Below, piece by piece: positions 17,543 through 26,236 of a stretch of 64,000 bases of DNA (the stretch's first letter is position 1; each line of letters begins with the position of its first letter). The stretch lies in NCBI GenBank assembly GCA_964195425.1, contig CAXMOM010000013.1:62001-126000 (forward strand), read 5' to 3'. A program made the position numbers and the translations under genes. The stretch is from Glaciecola sp964195425 (GTDB lineage Bacteria; Pseudomonadota; Gammaproteobacteria; Enterobacterales; Alteromonadaceae). The notes below the pieces were generated by a model. That model was not told where the DNA came from, ran no database searches, and saw only the letters and a program-made list of their open reading frames with translations.

Positions 17543-18970
17543 TTACGCAGGCATTATTTGAATCACACCGAGTTGATCAGGTGAAGGTTTTTTGGCCATG
17601 ATGCTTTGAGGAGAAATTGCAACACGCAGACCCATATCTGCTTCACGACGAATCACATCACCACGCAGGGAGTTGCTATATACCGAAGTAACGGTGACAT
17701 CAACAAACTCTCCTATCATGTCAGGAGTGCCTACGAAATTAACTACACGATTGTTCTCAGTTCGCCCGGTAAGCTCCTTCGGATCTTTCTTCGAAGGACC
17801 TTCAACAAGAAGACGCTGTTGAGTATCTAACATGTTGCGCGCAATTTGTTGGGCATTTTGATTGATACGTTGCTGGAGTATTTGTAGCCTTTGTTTTTTC
17901 TCGCTCTCGGGTACATCGTCAACAGCGTCCGCTGCAGGTGTGCCAGGCCTTGCGCTATAAATAAAGCTGAAACTCATGTCATAACCCACGTAATTGATCA
18001 AATCCATGGTGGCCTCAAAGTCTTCATTCGTTTCACCAGGAAAGCCTATGATGAAGTCTGATGACATAGATAAATTGGGGCGTACTTTTTTTAATTTGCG
18101 AATGGTCGATTTATATTCAATAGCAGTGTGGCCGCGTTTCATCAAATTCAAAATACGGTCGCAGCCCGACTGCACCGGCAAGTGCAAATGGTCAACTAAC
18201 TCTGGAATATTAGCGTAGGCTTCTACAATATCGTCGGTAAACTCAACTGGATGAGACGTGGTGTAGCGAATGCGGTCGATGCCATCAATACTAGCAACGA
18301 GTTCTAATAGTTCAGCGAAACGACAAACTGCGCCATCAAAGTGATCGCCTCTAAATGCATTAACGTTTTGGCCTAACAAATTGACCTCGCGAACACCTTG
18401 AGAAGCTAGTTGGGCAATTTCTAACAATACATCATCTACGGGTCTACTAACTTCTTCGCCGCGTGTGTAAGGCACAACACAAAAACTGCAATACTTAGAG
18501 CAGCCTTCCATAATCGATACAAAAGCAGTTGGACCGTCGGCTCGTGGTTCTGGCAAGCGGTCAAACTTTTCGATTTCAGGGAAGCTAACATCTACTACTG
18601 AGCGTTCGCCGCCTTTTATTTGACCGATCATCTCGGGCAAGCGATGCAAGGTTTGCGGGCCAAATACAATATCGACGAATGGTGCGCGTTTGCGAATTTC
18701 ATCGCCTTCTTGGGATGCAACACAGCCGCCCACACCAATTATTAACTCTGGCTTGTCTTTTTTTAGATTTTTCCAGCGTCCCAATTGATGAAACACTTTC
18801 TCTTGTGCTTTTTCGCGTATAGAGCATGTGTTAAGTAAAATAACGTCGGCATCTTCGGCTTCAAGCGCCATTGTGTAGCCGTGAGTTGCATCGAGTAGGT
18901 CGGCCATTTTTTCCGAGTCATACTCGTTCATTTGGCAACCCCAGGTTTTAATAAATAATTTTTTGCTCAT
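17543..18970 (-). CDS. miaB: tRNA-2-methylthio-N6-dimethylallyladenosine synthase
   Basis: This is a 475-residue radical-SAM methylthiotransferase. The N-terminal domain has three Cys for the auxiliary iron-sulfur cluster (WGCQMN, NTCSIRE, VGGCVAS). The radical-SAM motif is CSKYCSFC, and the C-terminal TRAM domain ends near residue 440. It converts i6A37 to ms2i6A37 in tRNAs that read UNN codons. It heads the miaB-ybeZ-ybeY-corC-lnt cluster. The roughly 240 bases upstream are AT-rich and should contain the promoter, though I could not fix one. Confidence 0.98.
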   Translation of the reverse strand: MSKKLFIKTWGCQMNEYDSEKMADLLDATHGYTMALEAEDADVILLNTCSIREKAQEKVFHQLGRWKNLKKDKPELIIGVGGCVASQEGDEIRKRAPFVDIVFGPQTLHRLPEMIGQIKGGERSVVDVSFPEIEKFDRLPEPRADGPTAFVSIMEGCSKYCSFCVVPYTRGEEVSRPVDDVLLEIAQLASQGVREVNLLGQNVNAFRGDHFDGAVCRFAELLELVASIDGIDRIRYTTSHPVEFTDDIVEAYANIPELVDHLHLPVQSGCDRILNLMKRGHTAIEYKSTIRKLKKVRPNLSMSSDFIIGFPGETNEDFEATMDLINYVGYDMSFSFIYSARPGTPAADAVDDVPESEKKQRLQILQQRINQNAQQIARNMLDTQQRLLVEGPSKKDPKELTGRTENNRVVNFVGTPDMIGEFVDVTVTSVYSNSLRGDVIRREADMGLRVAISPQSIMAKKPSPDQLGVIQIMPA

Positions 18971-19211
18971 TTCACTTCATCAACAATGGGTTAGTCGGTT
19001 GGTATAATAATACCTGTGTATCAAATTGTCTTAACTAATATAATTATACGTAATGGCCTACAAAAAAGACCTACGTGATGCCTAGATTGTCTTTCAAACC
19101 ACCACATAAAACAGCGCTATATTTTACCTGCAATTTAGTCACAAGGATAGTGTTAATGGGGTTTTAACTAGATTTCAAAAAGAGTTGTGTAACAAAATGT
19201 GGGGCCTTAAG

Positions 19212-20081
19212 TTACCATCCCCATTTTTGTCTAAGTGTCATATTGCCTGCCCATAGTAGAAATATCATTCCAACTGCTAAATTAACACCAATGTTTTGTT
19301 GCCAAAAAAAGGTCCCTAAAACAGCTGCAAAAACAACACTCGAGTAGCCTAGCAAGCCTATTTTTACTGGAGATGCATACTGATATGCCTTTGTCATAAG
19401 GAGTTGCCCAACCACGGCTAAACTGCTCATAATGACAATAAGCCACCAAGCATCGCTGGGAATAGGCTGCCAATACAGTACCATAATGGGAAAACTGACT
19501 ACCGTTGACAGGCTTGTAAAGTAAAACACAATGCGTATTGCAGGTTCTGTATCTGACAGTTTACTTAAAGTGCATTTTGTCGTGGCAACCAAGAGGGCGC
19601 AGCACAACCCTACAGCGGCAAAAGCCCATTTAAATTCTGGGTTTTGATTAGACAGATCGAGAATAAAAAGTACGCCTATAAAGCCTACTCCTATAGCGAC
19701 AACACTTTTTACGCTAATGGCCTCTTTTAACCAATAGTGAGCAATAACGGGAATGAAAAAAGGTGCGATTTTCAGCGCTAACACCGCCGATGTTAATGGC
19801 AAATTAGCCAGCATATAAAAAAAGCAATACATGCCGGTGAGGCCTGTTAGTGCTCGAAAGAAATGCAAACCGAGGCGACCAGTGTTGAGTAAAGAAAATT
19901 TTCCTTTCGCGACCCAAGGTAGTAATACCAGCATGGCAAACAGGTTTCTGAAAAAAATAAGTTGGGATTGATTAAGTGTTTCGCTTAAATACTTTATAAG
20001 CCCGCCTACGCCTGCAAACAGGGCTTCAGCTGTAACAAGAATGAGGGCGCCAATATAGACAGATTTGACTGGTGTATGCAT
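19212..20081 (-). CDS. EamA/DMT-family transporter
   Basis: This protein of about 289 residues has ten hydrophobic helices in two similar halves, the EamA (drug/metabolite transporter) layout. The first half has the conserved EALFAGVGGLIKYLSE and FFRNLFAM segments, the second the GLLGYSSVVFAAVLG stretch. I chose the ATG at 20081 (MHTPVKSVYIG). A TTG nine codons upstream (20108) would also keep the frame but has no ribosome site. Members export amino acids, metabolites or drugs, and the substrate is unknown here. It sits between miaB and ubiF, which are adjacent in E. coli, so it is probably a lineage-specific insertion. Confidence 0.85.
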   Translation of the reverse strand: MHTPVKSVYIGALILVTAEALFAGVGGLIKYLSETLNQSQLIFFRNLFAMLVLLPWVAKGKFSLLNTGRLGLHFFRALTGLTGMYCFFYMLANLPLTSAVLALKIAPFFIPVIAHYWLKEAISVKSVVAIGVGFIGVLFILDLSNQNPEFKWAFAAVGLCCALLVATTKCTLSKLSDTEPAIRIVFYFTSLSTVVSFPIMVLYWQPIPSDAWWLIVIMSSLAVVGQLLMTKAYQYASPVKIGLLGYSSVVFAAVLGTFFWQQNIGVNLAVGMIFLLWAGNMTLRQKWGW

Positions 20082-20278
20082 TCCAAAGAGTGTAGCACAA
20101 AGACCCAAGTCAACCCATACGAAACATGTGAGGATAACTTAATTGAAGGTATGTAAAAAGACGTAAACGATTTAGAAAAGTGATTGATTTAGAACATTTA
20201 ACTAGTATCTAGGGTATGGCATAATGTAAGTATTAAGTTAGCGCTTTTTGCTAGGTTACCTAGGGAAACAAAATAATT

Positions 20279-21481
20279 ATGCATAAAACAAATTTCGATT
20301 GCTGCGTGATTGGCGGTGGTATGGTGGGTGCAGCTTTAGCACTAGGCCTAGCTAAGCAGTCATACAAAGTTGCATTAATCGAAAAGCAATCGTTAGCACC
20401 ATTTGATAGCGCCCAAGCACCTGATATTCGCTTGTCTGCGCTGAATATGCATTCGGTAAAATTAATGTCGACTTTGGGCGCGTGGCAGCATATGCAAAAA
20501 ATGCGTTATAGACCCTACGATACTTTAAGCGTTTGGGACGGTGAAAGTACTCATGTTCACGGTAAAATTTCTAATAACAAGGGTATTACACAATTTACTG
20601 CGGCTGAAATTAACCAACCATTGTTGGGCTACTTTGTTGAGAACCGTCTTGTTCAACTTGCCCTATATGAAGAGATACAAGCAAATTACAGTAATGAAGT
20701 TACGTGTATACACGAGCAAGCTGTTACCGATATAGATGTTAACGAGGGTAGGGTCTCTCTTAGCAGCGGTCAGGTGATTGAAGCGGCTATTGTTTTGGGC
20801 GCCGATGGCGCAAATTCTCAACTTAGACAAGCGGCAGGAATTCCCACAAGCGGTTGGCAGTATGCACAAAAAGCAAACGCTGTACTCATCAAAACAAAAA
20901 ACAGAGTGCCTGATGAAACTTGGCAGGCATTTTATGCTACTGGACCTCGTGCTTTGTTGCCTATGCACGACAACTACGCATGCTTGGTTTGGTATCATGA
21001 TGCACAGCAAAGTGAATGGATTCAACAAGCCCCTGTGGATGAGCTAAAAGCCTCTATAAAGGAGCACTTCCCTGATTTGATAGGTGATTTCGATATTGTA
21101 AAAGTACTTGGCTTTTCGCTTACCCGAATGCATGCTGGCCGCTATGGACAGGGCAGGTCGATTATTGCTGGGGACGCTGCCCACACTATTAACCCCTTGG
21201 CAGGGCAAGGTGTAAATTTAGGCTTTAAGGATGTGACTGCTATTTTGGATATTATCAAATTAAATGGCTTACAAAATCCACAGGCGATAATTAAGTCCTA
21301 TGAACACAAACGTCGTGTGCCTAATTTACTAATGATGTCTACGATGGATGTGCTCTATCAGAGTTTTTCAACTTCCTTTATACCTATGAAAATTGCCCGT
21401 GGCATTGGACTTAAGCTCGCCCATAACGCTGGCCCTGTTAAACAAATGGCGCTTAAATACGCAATGGGCTTAGCCCCGTAA
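20279..21481 (+). CDS. ubiF: FAD-dependent ubiquinone hydroxylase, UbiF type
   Basis: This is a 400-residue class A flavin monooxygenase of the UbiH/F/I family. It has the N-terminal FAD motif CVIGGGMVGAALALGLA, the central DG motif GADGANSQLRQ and the C-terminal motif GDAAHTINPLAGQGVNLG. Overall it resembles E. coli UbiF most closely, including WQYAQK and the ending QMALKYAMGL, which supports 2-octaprenyl-3-methyl-6-methoxy-1,4-benzoquinol hydroxylation. The genomic place, near miaB and the met-leu-gln tRNA operon, also matches ubiF. Family paralogues hydroxylate different ring positions, so the exact position is likely but not proven. Confidence 0.9.
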   Translation: MHKTNFDCCVIGGGMVGAALALGLAKQSYKVALIEKQSLAPFDSAQAPDIRLSALNMHSVKLMSTLGAWQHMQKMRYRPYDTLSVWDGESTHVHGKISNNKGITQFTAAEINQPLLGYFVENRLVQLALYEEIQANYSNEVTCIHEQAVTDIDVNEGRVSLSSGQVIEAAIVLGADGANSQLRQAAGIPTSGWQYAQKANAVLIKTKNRVPDETWQAFYATGPRALLPMHDNYACLVWYHDAQQSEWIQQAPVDELKASIKEHFPDLIGDFDIVKVLGFSLTRMHAGRYGQGRSIIAGDAAHTINPLAGQGVNLGFKDVTAILDIIKLNGLQNPQAIIKSYEHKRRVPNLLMMSTMDVLYQSFSTSFIPMKIARGIGLKLAHNAGPVKQMALKYAMGLAP

Positions 21482-21607
21482 GAAATTCCAATATTGTACT
21501 ATGTGTTTACCTTGGCTTATTATTACTATTATGTCGCTAGACTATTGATATTATGACTAATCCACCGCATATAATAAACAATCTAAGTTTGTTCTAAAGA
21601 GGTATGT

Positions 21608-21781
21608 ATGTCAGTTTTCGTTATTTTGGGAGTTTTGTTTTTAGCCATGGTCATACTTATTCCGCTGTTGGAAAAGTCGGGTAAACGCATGAGTGATGAA
21701 ACCACAGCTAAGGTATCTCGTTGGATATTTCCATTGTTAATTGTTGCAATACTTGTAGGATTATTTAGTACATTTTTGTAG
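21608..21781 (+). CDS. Small two-helix membrane protein, unrecognised (57 aa)
   Basis: An ATG at 21608 follows AAAGAGG with five bases of spacing and opens 57 codons ending in TAG. The peptide has a hydrophobic helix at about residues 3-20 (VFVILGVLFLAMVILIPLL), a short polar loop rich in Lys, Arg and Asp/Glu, and a second helix at about 39-57 (WIFPLLIVAILVGLFSTFL). A clear terminator lies about 90 bases downstream. It begins about 125 bases after ubiF. I do not recognise the family. The good ribosome site, two-helix pattern and terminator favour a real gene. A quinone-related or purely structural role would be a guess. Confidence 0.7.
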   Translation: MSVFVILGVLFLAMVILIPLLEKSGKRMSDETTAKVSRWIFPLLIVAILVGLFSTFL

Positions 21782-21873
21782 CTAGACTTGTTTTTAGGGT
21801 ATTTTGTAGAAGTTCTAGCGCGCATCCATATTATGCAAAATTCTCTTTATGGATAGCCATACTAAGTATATCC

Positions 21874-21907
21874 GCGACTCATCTCATCTGGTGAGTCGCT
21901 TTATTTT
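21874..21907 (+). terminator. Intrinsic terminator after ubiF/small membrane gene
   Basis: The perfect 8-bp stem GCGACTCA / TGAGTCGC has a 10-base loop and is followed by TTTATTTT. It ends the plus-strand unit before the convergent symporter gene. Confidence 0.88.
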
Positions 21908-21931
21908 GGTAAAGTTTAATCGCACAACTTA

Positions 21932-23413
21932 TCAACCCCTGCCTTGCCAAATTTCCTTTTCTTCTAGCTGTCCTTGAATTAAGCAGTCTTCTTTTGTAAA
22001 GGTGATTTTTTTATTCGCTTTGCGTTTCTCTCGATAATCATTGGTAACCGCTACAATTGTGGGAGTCAAAATAACAATTGCGATTATATTAACCAGTGTC
22101 ATAAGACCTAGTGCCATATCTGCCATCGCCCATACTACCGGTAAAGAGGCTACCGAACCCCATAAAATCATTCCCAAATAGCCAGCGGTGTAGAAGCGTC
22201 GCCCAAATTTATTGTCGAGTTTAAACATGTGTAAATTACTTTCGCCGTAAGCATAGTTTGCGACTACTGAGGTAAAGGCGAATAAACAAATAGCGGCTGC
22301 AACAAAGTCACTGCCTACAACCCCTAAATGAGCTTCCATCGCTGTTTGGGTAAGTCTAATTCCTTCCATTTCGCCAATCCCTGTTTGGGTGCCTAGCAAA
22401 ATAATAAAAGCAGTACAGGTACATAGCACCATGGTGTCGATAAATACTCCAAGCATCTGTACATAGCCTTGCGAGGCCGGATGATTTGGCTCAGGTGAGG
22501 CGGCCGCTGCAGCGTGAGGCACGCTACCTGACCCCGCTTCATTTGAATACAGACCTCGTTGTATACCGTTTTTAATAGCTGCGGCTAAGGCGCCTGCACC
22601 AGCTTCTTGAAGGCCAAATGCGCTAGTAATAATGTCATACAGTACAGAGGGAAGTAATTGGATGTTAATAATAGTAATGACCAATGCTACGGTCACATAG
22701 GTTATGCCCATGAAAGGAACCACATATTCGGCAAAGCGCGCAATTGCTCTAAGTCCACCTACTACAATAAGTGCGGCTAACACAATAATGCCTAAGCCAG
22801 AGTAAATAGTCGGTAGCTGATAGCTGTTATTTAAAGCATCAGCAATAGTGTTTGCTTGAACTGCGCTAAATACAAAACCGTAACCAAAGAATAAGCAAAG
22901 CGCAAAAATAAATGCGAAGGCCTTATTTTGAATCCCTTGCTGAATGTAATATGCAGGCCCACCACGATACTGGCCGTTGGAATCTTTGATTTTATATACT
23001 TGCCCCAGGACGCTTTCAGCGTAGCCCGTTGCCATACCTAAAAGTGCAATTACCCACATCCAAAAAATAGCACCTGCGCCACCTAAGGAAATTGCCACCG
23101 CGACGCCCGCTAAGTTACCCGTGCCAACGCGTGCAGACAAACTGGTGCATAGCGCTTGAAAAGAGCTAATGCCGGCTTCATCGGAGTTTGTGCTTTTGCG
23201 CATAAGCGAAAACATGTGTTTAAAGTCGAATATTTGAATAAACTTTAATCGCCAGCTAAACCAAATGCCGGCTATCAGCAATAGGAATATTAGAATGCCA
23301 TAAGTCGTTTGATCTCCCCACAGCCAATAATTGACAATGCTTACTGCATAGATAATCGCGTTTTGTATGGGGATGAGGATATTTTCTAGAATCGAAGTGA
23401 TAGTTTCATTCAT
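21932..23413 (-). CDS. Sodium:alanine/glycine symporter (AGCS family)
   Basis: This 493-residue inner-membrane protein has about eleven hydrophobic helices. The AGCS signature region is present near residues 85-135 (FQALCTSLSARVGTGNLAGVAVAI), and RGGPAYYIQQGI and GLYSNEAGSGSVPHAAAAA follow. The family couples Na+ entry to uptake of alanine, glycine or related amino acids. The C-terminal tail is charged (KKITFTKEDCLIQGQLEEKE). It stands alone on the minus strand, downstream of the tRNA operon terminator. Substrate choice between alanine, glycine and glutamine cannot be decided by eye. Confidence 0.92.
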   Translation of the reverse strand: MNETITSILENILIPIQNAIIYAVSIVNYWLWGDQTTYGILIFLLLIAGIWFSWRLKFIQIFDFKHMFSLMRKSTNSDEAGISSFQALCTSLSARVGTGNLAGVAVAISLGGAGAIFWMWVIALLGMATGYAESVLGQVYKIKDSNGQYRGGPAYYIQQGIQNKAFAFIFALCLFFGYGFVFSAVQANTIADALNNSYQLPTIYSGLGIIVLAALIVVGGLRAIARFAEYVVPFMGITYVTVALVITIINIQLLPSVLYDIITSAFGLQEAGAGALAAAIKNGIQRGLYSNEAGSGSVPHAAAAASPEPNHPASQGYVQMLGVFIDTMVLCTCTAFIILLGTQTGIGEMEGIRLTQTAMEAHLGVVGSDFVAAAICLFAFTSVVANYAYGESNLHMFKLDNKFGRRFYTAGYLGMILWGSVASLPVVWAMADMALGLMTLVNIIAIVILTPTIVAVTNDYREKRKANKKITFTKEDCLIQGQLEEKEIWQGRG

Positions 23414-23575
23414 AGGATAGAACTACTATTTTTTATTATTTTTCTTAGAGGTTATTTCTATTGTGCAAGATTTTTAGCACTTTCACCACGCAAAATCATT
23501 AAACAGGAGAAAAAAATAATGTAGAAAGGAAAATTAAGATGATTTAAGGAAGCTATTTTTACAAGCCTTAGATAC

Positions 23576-23605
23576 AAAAACGCCGGTCTTAGACCGGCGT
23601 TTTTA
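23576..23605 (-). terminator. Intrinsic terminator of the tRNA operon
   Basis: A perfect stem of at least 10 bp (ACGCCGGTCT / AGACCGGCGT) is flanked by AAAAA and TTTTT, so it works in either direction. It directly follows the last tRNA-Gln gene of the minus-strand operon. Confidence 0.92.
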
Positions 23606-23609
23606 AAAA

Positions 23610-23685
23610 TGGCTGGGGTAGCAGGACTTGAACCTACGAATGACGGGATCAAAACCCGTTGCCTTACCAACTTGGCTATACCCCA
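23610..23685 (-). tRNA. tRNA-Gln(TTG), copy 1 of 3
   Basis: Reverse strand: the 5' acceptor TGGGGTA pairs with the 3' TACCCCA, followed by G and an encoded CCA. The anticodon loop reads TTTTGAT, giving anticodon TTG for CAA. The T arm GTTCAAGTC is normal. It is identical to the two upstream copies. It is 76 bases with CCA, one base longer in the D loop than the lone copy at 28801. Confidence 0.97.
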
Positions 23686-23727
23686 ATAAAAGTCAGCCTA
23701 AAGTAGACTGACTTTTGTTGGAAAAAA

Positions 23728-23803
23728 TGGCTGGGGTAGCAGGACTTGAACCTACGAATGACGGGATCAAAACCCGTTGCCTTACCAACTTGGCTATACC
23801 CCA
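23728..23803 (-). tRNA. tRNA-Gln(TTG), copy 2 of 3
   Basis: Same sequence as the copy at 23610, with anticodon TTG, encoded CCA and a complete cloverleaf. It is the middle unit of a tandem repeat. Confidence 0.97.
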
Positions 23804-23846
23804 ATAAAAATCAGCCTAAAATAAGCTAATTTGTCTTGGAAAAAAA

Positions 23847-23922
23847 TGGCTGGGGTAGCAGGACTTGAACCTACGAATGACGGGATCAAAACCCGTTGCC
23901 TTACCAACTTGGCTATACCCCA
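23847..23922 (-). tRNA. tRNA-Gln(TTG), copy 3 of 3
   Basis: Same sequence as the copies at 23610 and 23728. Only a few bases separate its 5' end from the CCA of the tRNA-Leu upstream in the transcript. Confidence 0.97.
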
Positions 23923-23926
23923 GCAA

Positions 23927-24011
23927 TGGTGCGGAAGGAGAGACTTGAACTCTCACGCCGTGAAGCACTGGAACCTAAATCCAGCGTGTCTACCAATTCC
24001 ACCACTCCCGC
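23927..24011 (-). tRNA. tRNA-Leu(TAG)
   Basis: This 85-base tRNA has a long variable arm, as expected for Leu. The acceptor GCGGGAG pairs with CTTCCGC with one G-U pair, and CCA is encoded. The anticodon loop ATTTAGG gives TAG, which reads CTA/CTG codons. It is second in the minus-strand tRNA operon, the place held by leuW in E. coli. Confidence 0.97.
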
Positions 24012-24037
24012 ACGGGAGTACTCTAACAGATATAAAA

Positions 24038-24114
24038 TGGTGGCTACGGCGGGACTCGAACCTGCGACCCCATCATTATGAGTGATGTGCTCTAACCAGC
24101 TGAGCTACGTAGCC
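24038..24114 (-). tRNA. tRNA-Met(CAT), elongator
   Basis: This 77-base tRNA starts GGCTACG and is nearly identical to E. coli elongator tRNA-Met (metT). The anticodon stem-loop is CATCA-CTCATAA-TGATG, giving CAT, and CCA is encoded. It lacks the three consecutive G-C pairs of an initiator stem. It is the first gene of the operon, so the order Met-Leu-Gln matches the E. coli metT operon. Confidence 0.95.
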
Positions 24115-24144
24115 TTTCTTTTACTCTGTTTCTGAGTGGCGCGT

Positions 24145-24173
24145 ATTATGCTTAGTTGAACTCTAAGCGTCAA
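24145..24173 (-). promoter_or_regulatory. Sigma-70 promoter of the tRNA operon
   Basis: On the minus strand, TTGACG (-35), a 17-base spacer and CATAAT (-10) are followed by a GC-rich discriminator (ACGCGCC) before the tRNA-Met gene. The GC-rich discriminator is the usual mark of stringently controlled stable-RNA promoters. Confidence 0.88.
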
Positions 24174-24470
24174 CCGTTTTTTGCCAAAAATAGAGCAAAA
24201 TAAGGCTGTTGATTACAAACTAACCAACAAATACAATAATTTTAGTACTTAGCCTGCACTTTTAGGCGAAATACCATACTTGATATAAAAATTAACAAGC
24301 TGTACTTTAATTTCGTCGACTAAGGTAGCCGCGCTAGTTTAGCGTCACATGATGGAAGTGGAAAAGGAACTAAGAATACAAAAAGGATGAGAATGCTAAA
24401 ATTAACGTTCAGACAAGAGAGTTTTGTTTAAAGTGTATAAGACAAGCAGCGAGGTGTTTGTGGCGGGCAG
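24174..24470. other. Gene-free gap between tRNA operon and ychF terminator
   Basis: About 300 AT-rich bases. I see only very short open frames (for example 12 codons from about 24394) and no tRNA, repeat or convincing promoter other than the one for the tRNA operon at its left edge. Confidence 0.5.
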
Positions 24471-24504
24471 AAAAAAGGGAAGCATTTACTATGCTTCCCT
24501 TTTA
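24471..24504 (-). terminator. Intrinsic terminator after ychF
   Basis: The stem AAGGGAAGCAT / ATGCTTCCCTT (11 bp, 5-base loop) has a run of A on its left side, which is the U tract of a minus-strand transcript. It lies directly after the ychF stop codon. Confidence 0.92.
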
Positions 24505-24505
24505 A

Positions 24506-25597
24506 TTAAACGTTAAAGCGGAAATGAATCACATCACCGTCTTTTACAATATATTCCTTGCCTTCCAGGCGCCATTTTCCAGCGTCCTTAGCCCCAGACT
24601 CGCCTTTGTTGGTAACATAGTCATCAAAACCTACGATTTCGGCGCGAATAAAGCCTTTTTCAAAATCGGTGTGTATTTTACCCGCGGCTTGTGGGGCAGT
24701 TGAGCCCTCAGGGTAGGTCCATGCTCTCACTTCTTTTACGCCTGCCGTAAAGTAAGTTTGTAAAGTAAGTAAATCATAGCCCGCACGAATAACGCGGTTT
24801 AAACCAGGTTCATTTAATCCAAGCTCTTCCATAAACTCTTGTTTTTCTTCTTCATCAAGTTCAGCAATATCAGATTCTATTGCAGCACAAACACTCACTA
24901 CCGCTGCATTTTCGCTTTTGGCAATGGCAACAACTTGATCAAGGTAAGGATTATTTTCAAAGCCTTCTTCATTTACGTTGGCAATATACATGGTTGGCTT
25001 CAGTGTTAAAAAGTTCATATAAGAAATTGCCGCATGTTCTTCTTTGGTCATAACGAGCGATCTTAATAGCCCGCCATCATTAAGATGAGGTAATACTTTT
25101 TCTAAGACTTTCATTTCAAACTTAGCGTCACTTTCACCGCTTTTAGCTCTTTTTCCTACTCGATGCATCGCTTTTTCAGTCGTTTCTAAATCGGCTAAGC
25201 CTAATTCTGTATTAATAACATCAATATCTTCTTGTGGGTTAACTTTACCCGCTACATGAATTATGTTTTCGTCATCAAAGCAACGTACCACGTGACCAAT
25301 AGCATCGGTTTCTCTAATGTTAGCCAAGAATTTATTGCCTAAACCTTCACCTTTAGATGCGCCAGCCACTAAACCTGCTATATCCACAAACTCCATGGTA
25401 GTCGGAATAACACGTTGAGGGTTTACAATTGCGGCCAGTTGGTCCAAACGTGTGTCGGGCACAGGTACTATGCCTGTGTTTGGTTCAATTGTGCAGAATG
25501 GGAAGTTTGCAGCTTCTATCCCTGCTTTAGTTAATGCATTAAATAGAGTCGATTTACCGACGTTAGGTAAACCTACTATGCCACATTTGAAACCCAT
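24506..25597 (-). CDS. ychF: Redox-regulated ATPase YchF (Obg-like)
   Basis: This is a 363-residue translation-factor-type P-loop protein. It has the G1 motif GLPNVGKST at residues 8-16, the G3-like FVDIAGLV, a coiled-coil insertion and a C-terminal TGS domain ending VKDGDVIHFRFNV. YchF binds ATP rather than GTP, associates with ribosomes and affects oxidative-stress responses. pth lies upstream by about 50 bases in the same direction, the standard pth-ychF pairing. The full family length is present. Confidence 0.97.
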   Translation of the reverse strand: MGFKCGIVGLPNVGKSTLFNALTKAGIEAANFPFCTIEPNTGIVPVPDTRLDQLAAIVNPQRVIPTTMEFVDIAGLVAGASKGEGLGNKFLANIRETDAIGHVVRCFDDENIIHVAGKVNPQEDIDVINTELGLADLETTEKAMHRVGKRAKSGESDAKFEMKVLEKVLPHLNDGGLLRSLVMTKEEHAAISYMNFLTLKPTMYIANVNEEGFENNPYLDQVVAIAKSENAAVVSVCAAIESDIAELDEEEKQEFMEELGLNEPGLNRVIRAGYDLLTLQTYFTAGVKEVRAWTYPEGSTAPQAAGKIHTDFEKGFIRAEIVGFDDYVTNKGESGAKDAGKWRLEGKEYIVKDGDVIHFRFNV

Positions 25598-25648
25598 AAT
25601 TACCTCTGTTTAGATTGTTTTGTTCACACAGTTATATGCCATTACTGA

Positions 25649-26233
25649 TTATTCGGCCTTAAAACTGTGTAACCTTTGTTGTGCTTTTGTCAGGTCTTGC
25701 TCATAAAGTATTGGTATGCAGCGCATGGCTTCATCAATAGCATCTTCGATGCGATCGTAGTCAACTTTAGGTGCTTTTGATAATACGTGGCCAGTGACTT
25801 TGCTTTTATGCCCTGGGTGGCCAATGCCGATGCGTAAGCGCAAAAATTCACGTTGATTGCTCATGCAACTAACAATATCTTTTATGCCATTTTGGCTTGA
25901 ACTACCGCCAATTTTGAATTTCGCAATACCGGGGTCAAAATCTAACTCGTCATACGCTACCAGCATTTCATCAATCCCTATTTTATAGAATTGACAAATA
26001 GCCGCAACAGACTTGCCGCTTAAATTCATAAACGTAATAGGGATGAGAAGACGAACATCTTGGCCAGCAATTGTGCCGCGGCCAGTAAAACCAAAAAACT
26101 TAGCGTCGAGTTTTAGGTTTATGGCAAACCTCGAGGCTAAGTTTTCTACAAATTGTGCACCGGCATTATGCCGTGTTTGATGATATTCTGGACCTGGATT
26201 ACCCAGGCCCACAATTAAACGTATAGTCGACAC
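25649..26233 (-). CDS. pth: Peptidyl-tRNA hydrolase
   Basis: At 194 residues this is the usual length. It has the N-terminal motif VGLGNPGPEYHQTRHNAG, with the catalytic His in TRHN, and the second signature around SSSQNGIKDI, where other enzymes have GGHNGL. It releases peptides from tRNAs dropped from ribosomes. It starts four bases from the rplY stop, so the two are translated as a pair, as in many gammaproteobacteria. Confidence 0.97.
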   Translation of the reverse strand: MSTIRLIVGLGNPGPEYHQTRHNAGAQFVENLASRFAINLKLDAKFFGFTGRGTIAGQDVRLLIPITFMNLSGKSVAAICQFYKIGIDEMLVAYDELDFDPGIAKFKIGGSSSQNGIKDIVSCMSNQREFLRLRIGIGHPGHKSKVTGHVLSKAPKVDYDRIEDAIDEAMRCIPILYEQDLTKAQQRLHSFKAE

Positions 26234-26236
26234 CGA

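Larger units (their letters stand above)
23610..23922 (-). repeat. Three tandem near-identical tRNA-Gln repeats (period 118-119 bp)
   Basis: Three identical tRNA-Gln genes are separated by similar AT-rich spacers of about 42 bases. The first spacer can form a 9-bp hairpin (AAAAGTCAG / CTGACTTTT, 23688-23716), a likely processing structure. The pattern points to unequal-crossover amplification within the operon. Confidence 0.9.

Noticed and set aside
23458..23670. Short minus-strand frame over tRNA-Gln with a PSFVGSSPATP-like peptide
   Set aside because: This peptide comes from translating tRNA sequence, a well-known false protein call.
23831..24085. Two plus-strand frames over the tRNA genes (peptides like VAGLEPT and LELSRREALEP)
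   Set aside because: They are translations of the reverse strand of tRNA genes and not real proteins.
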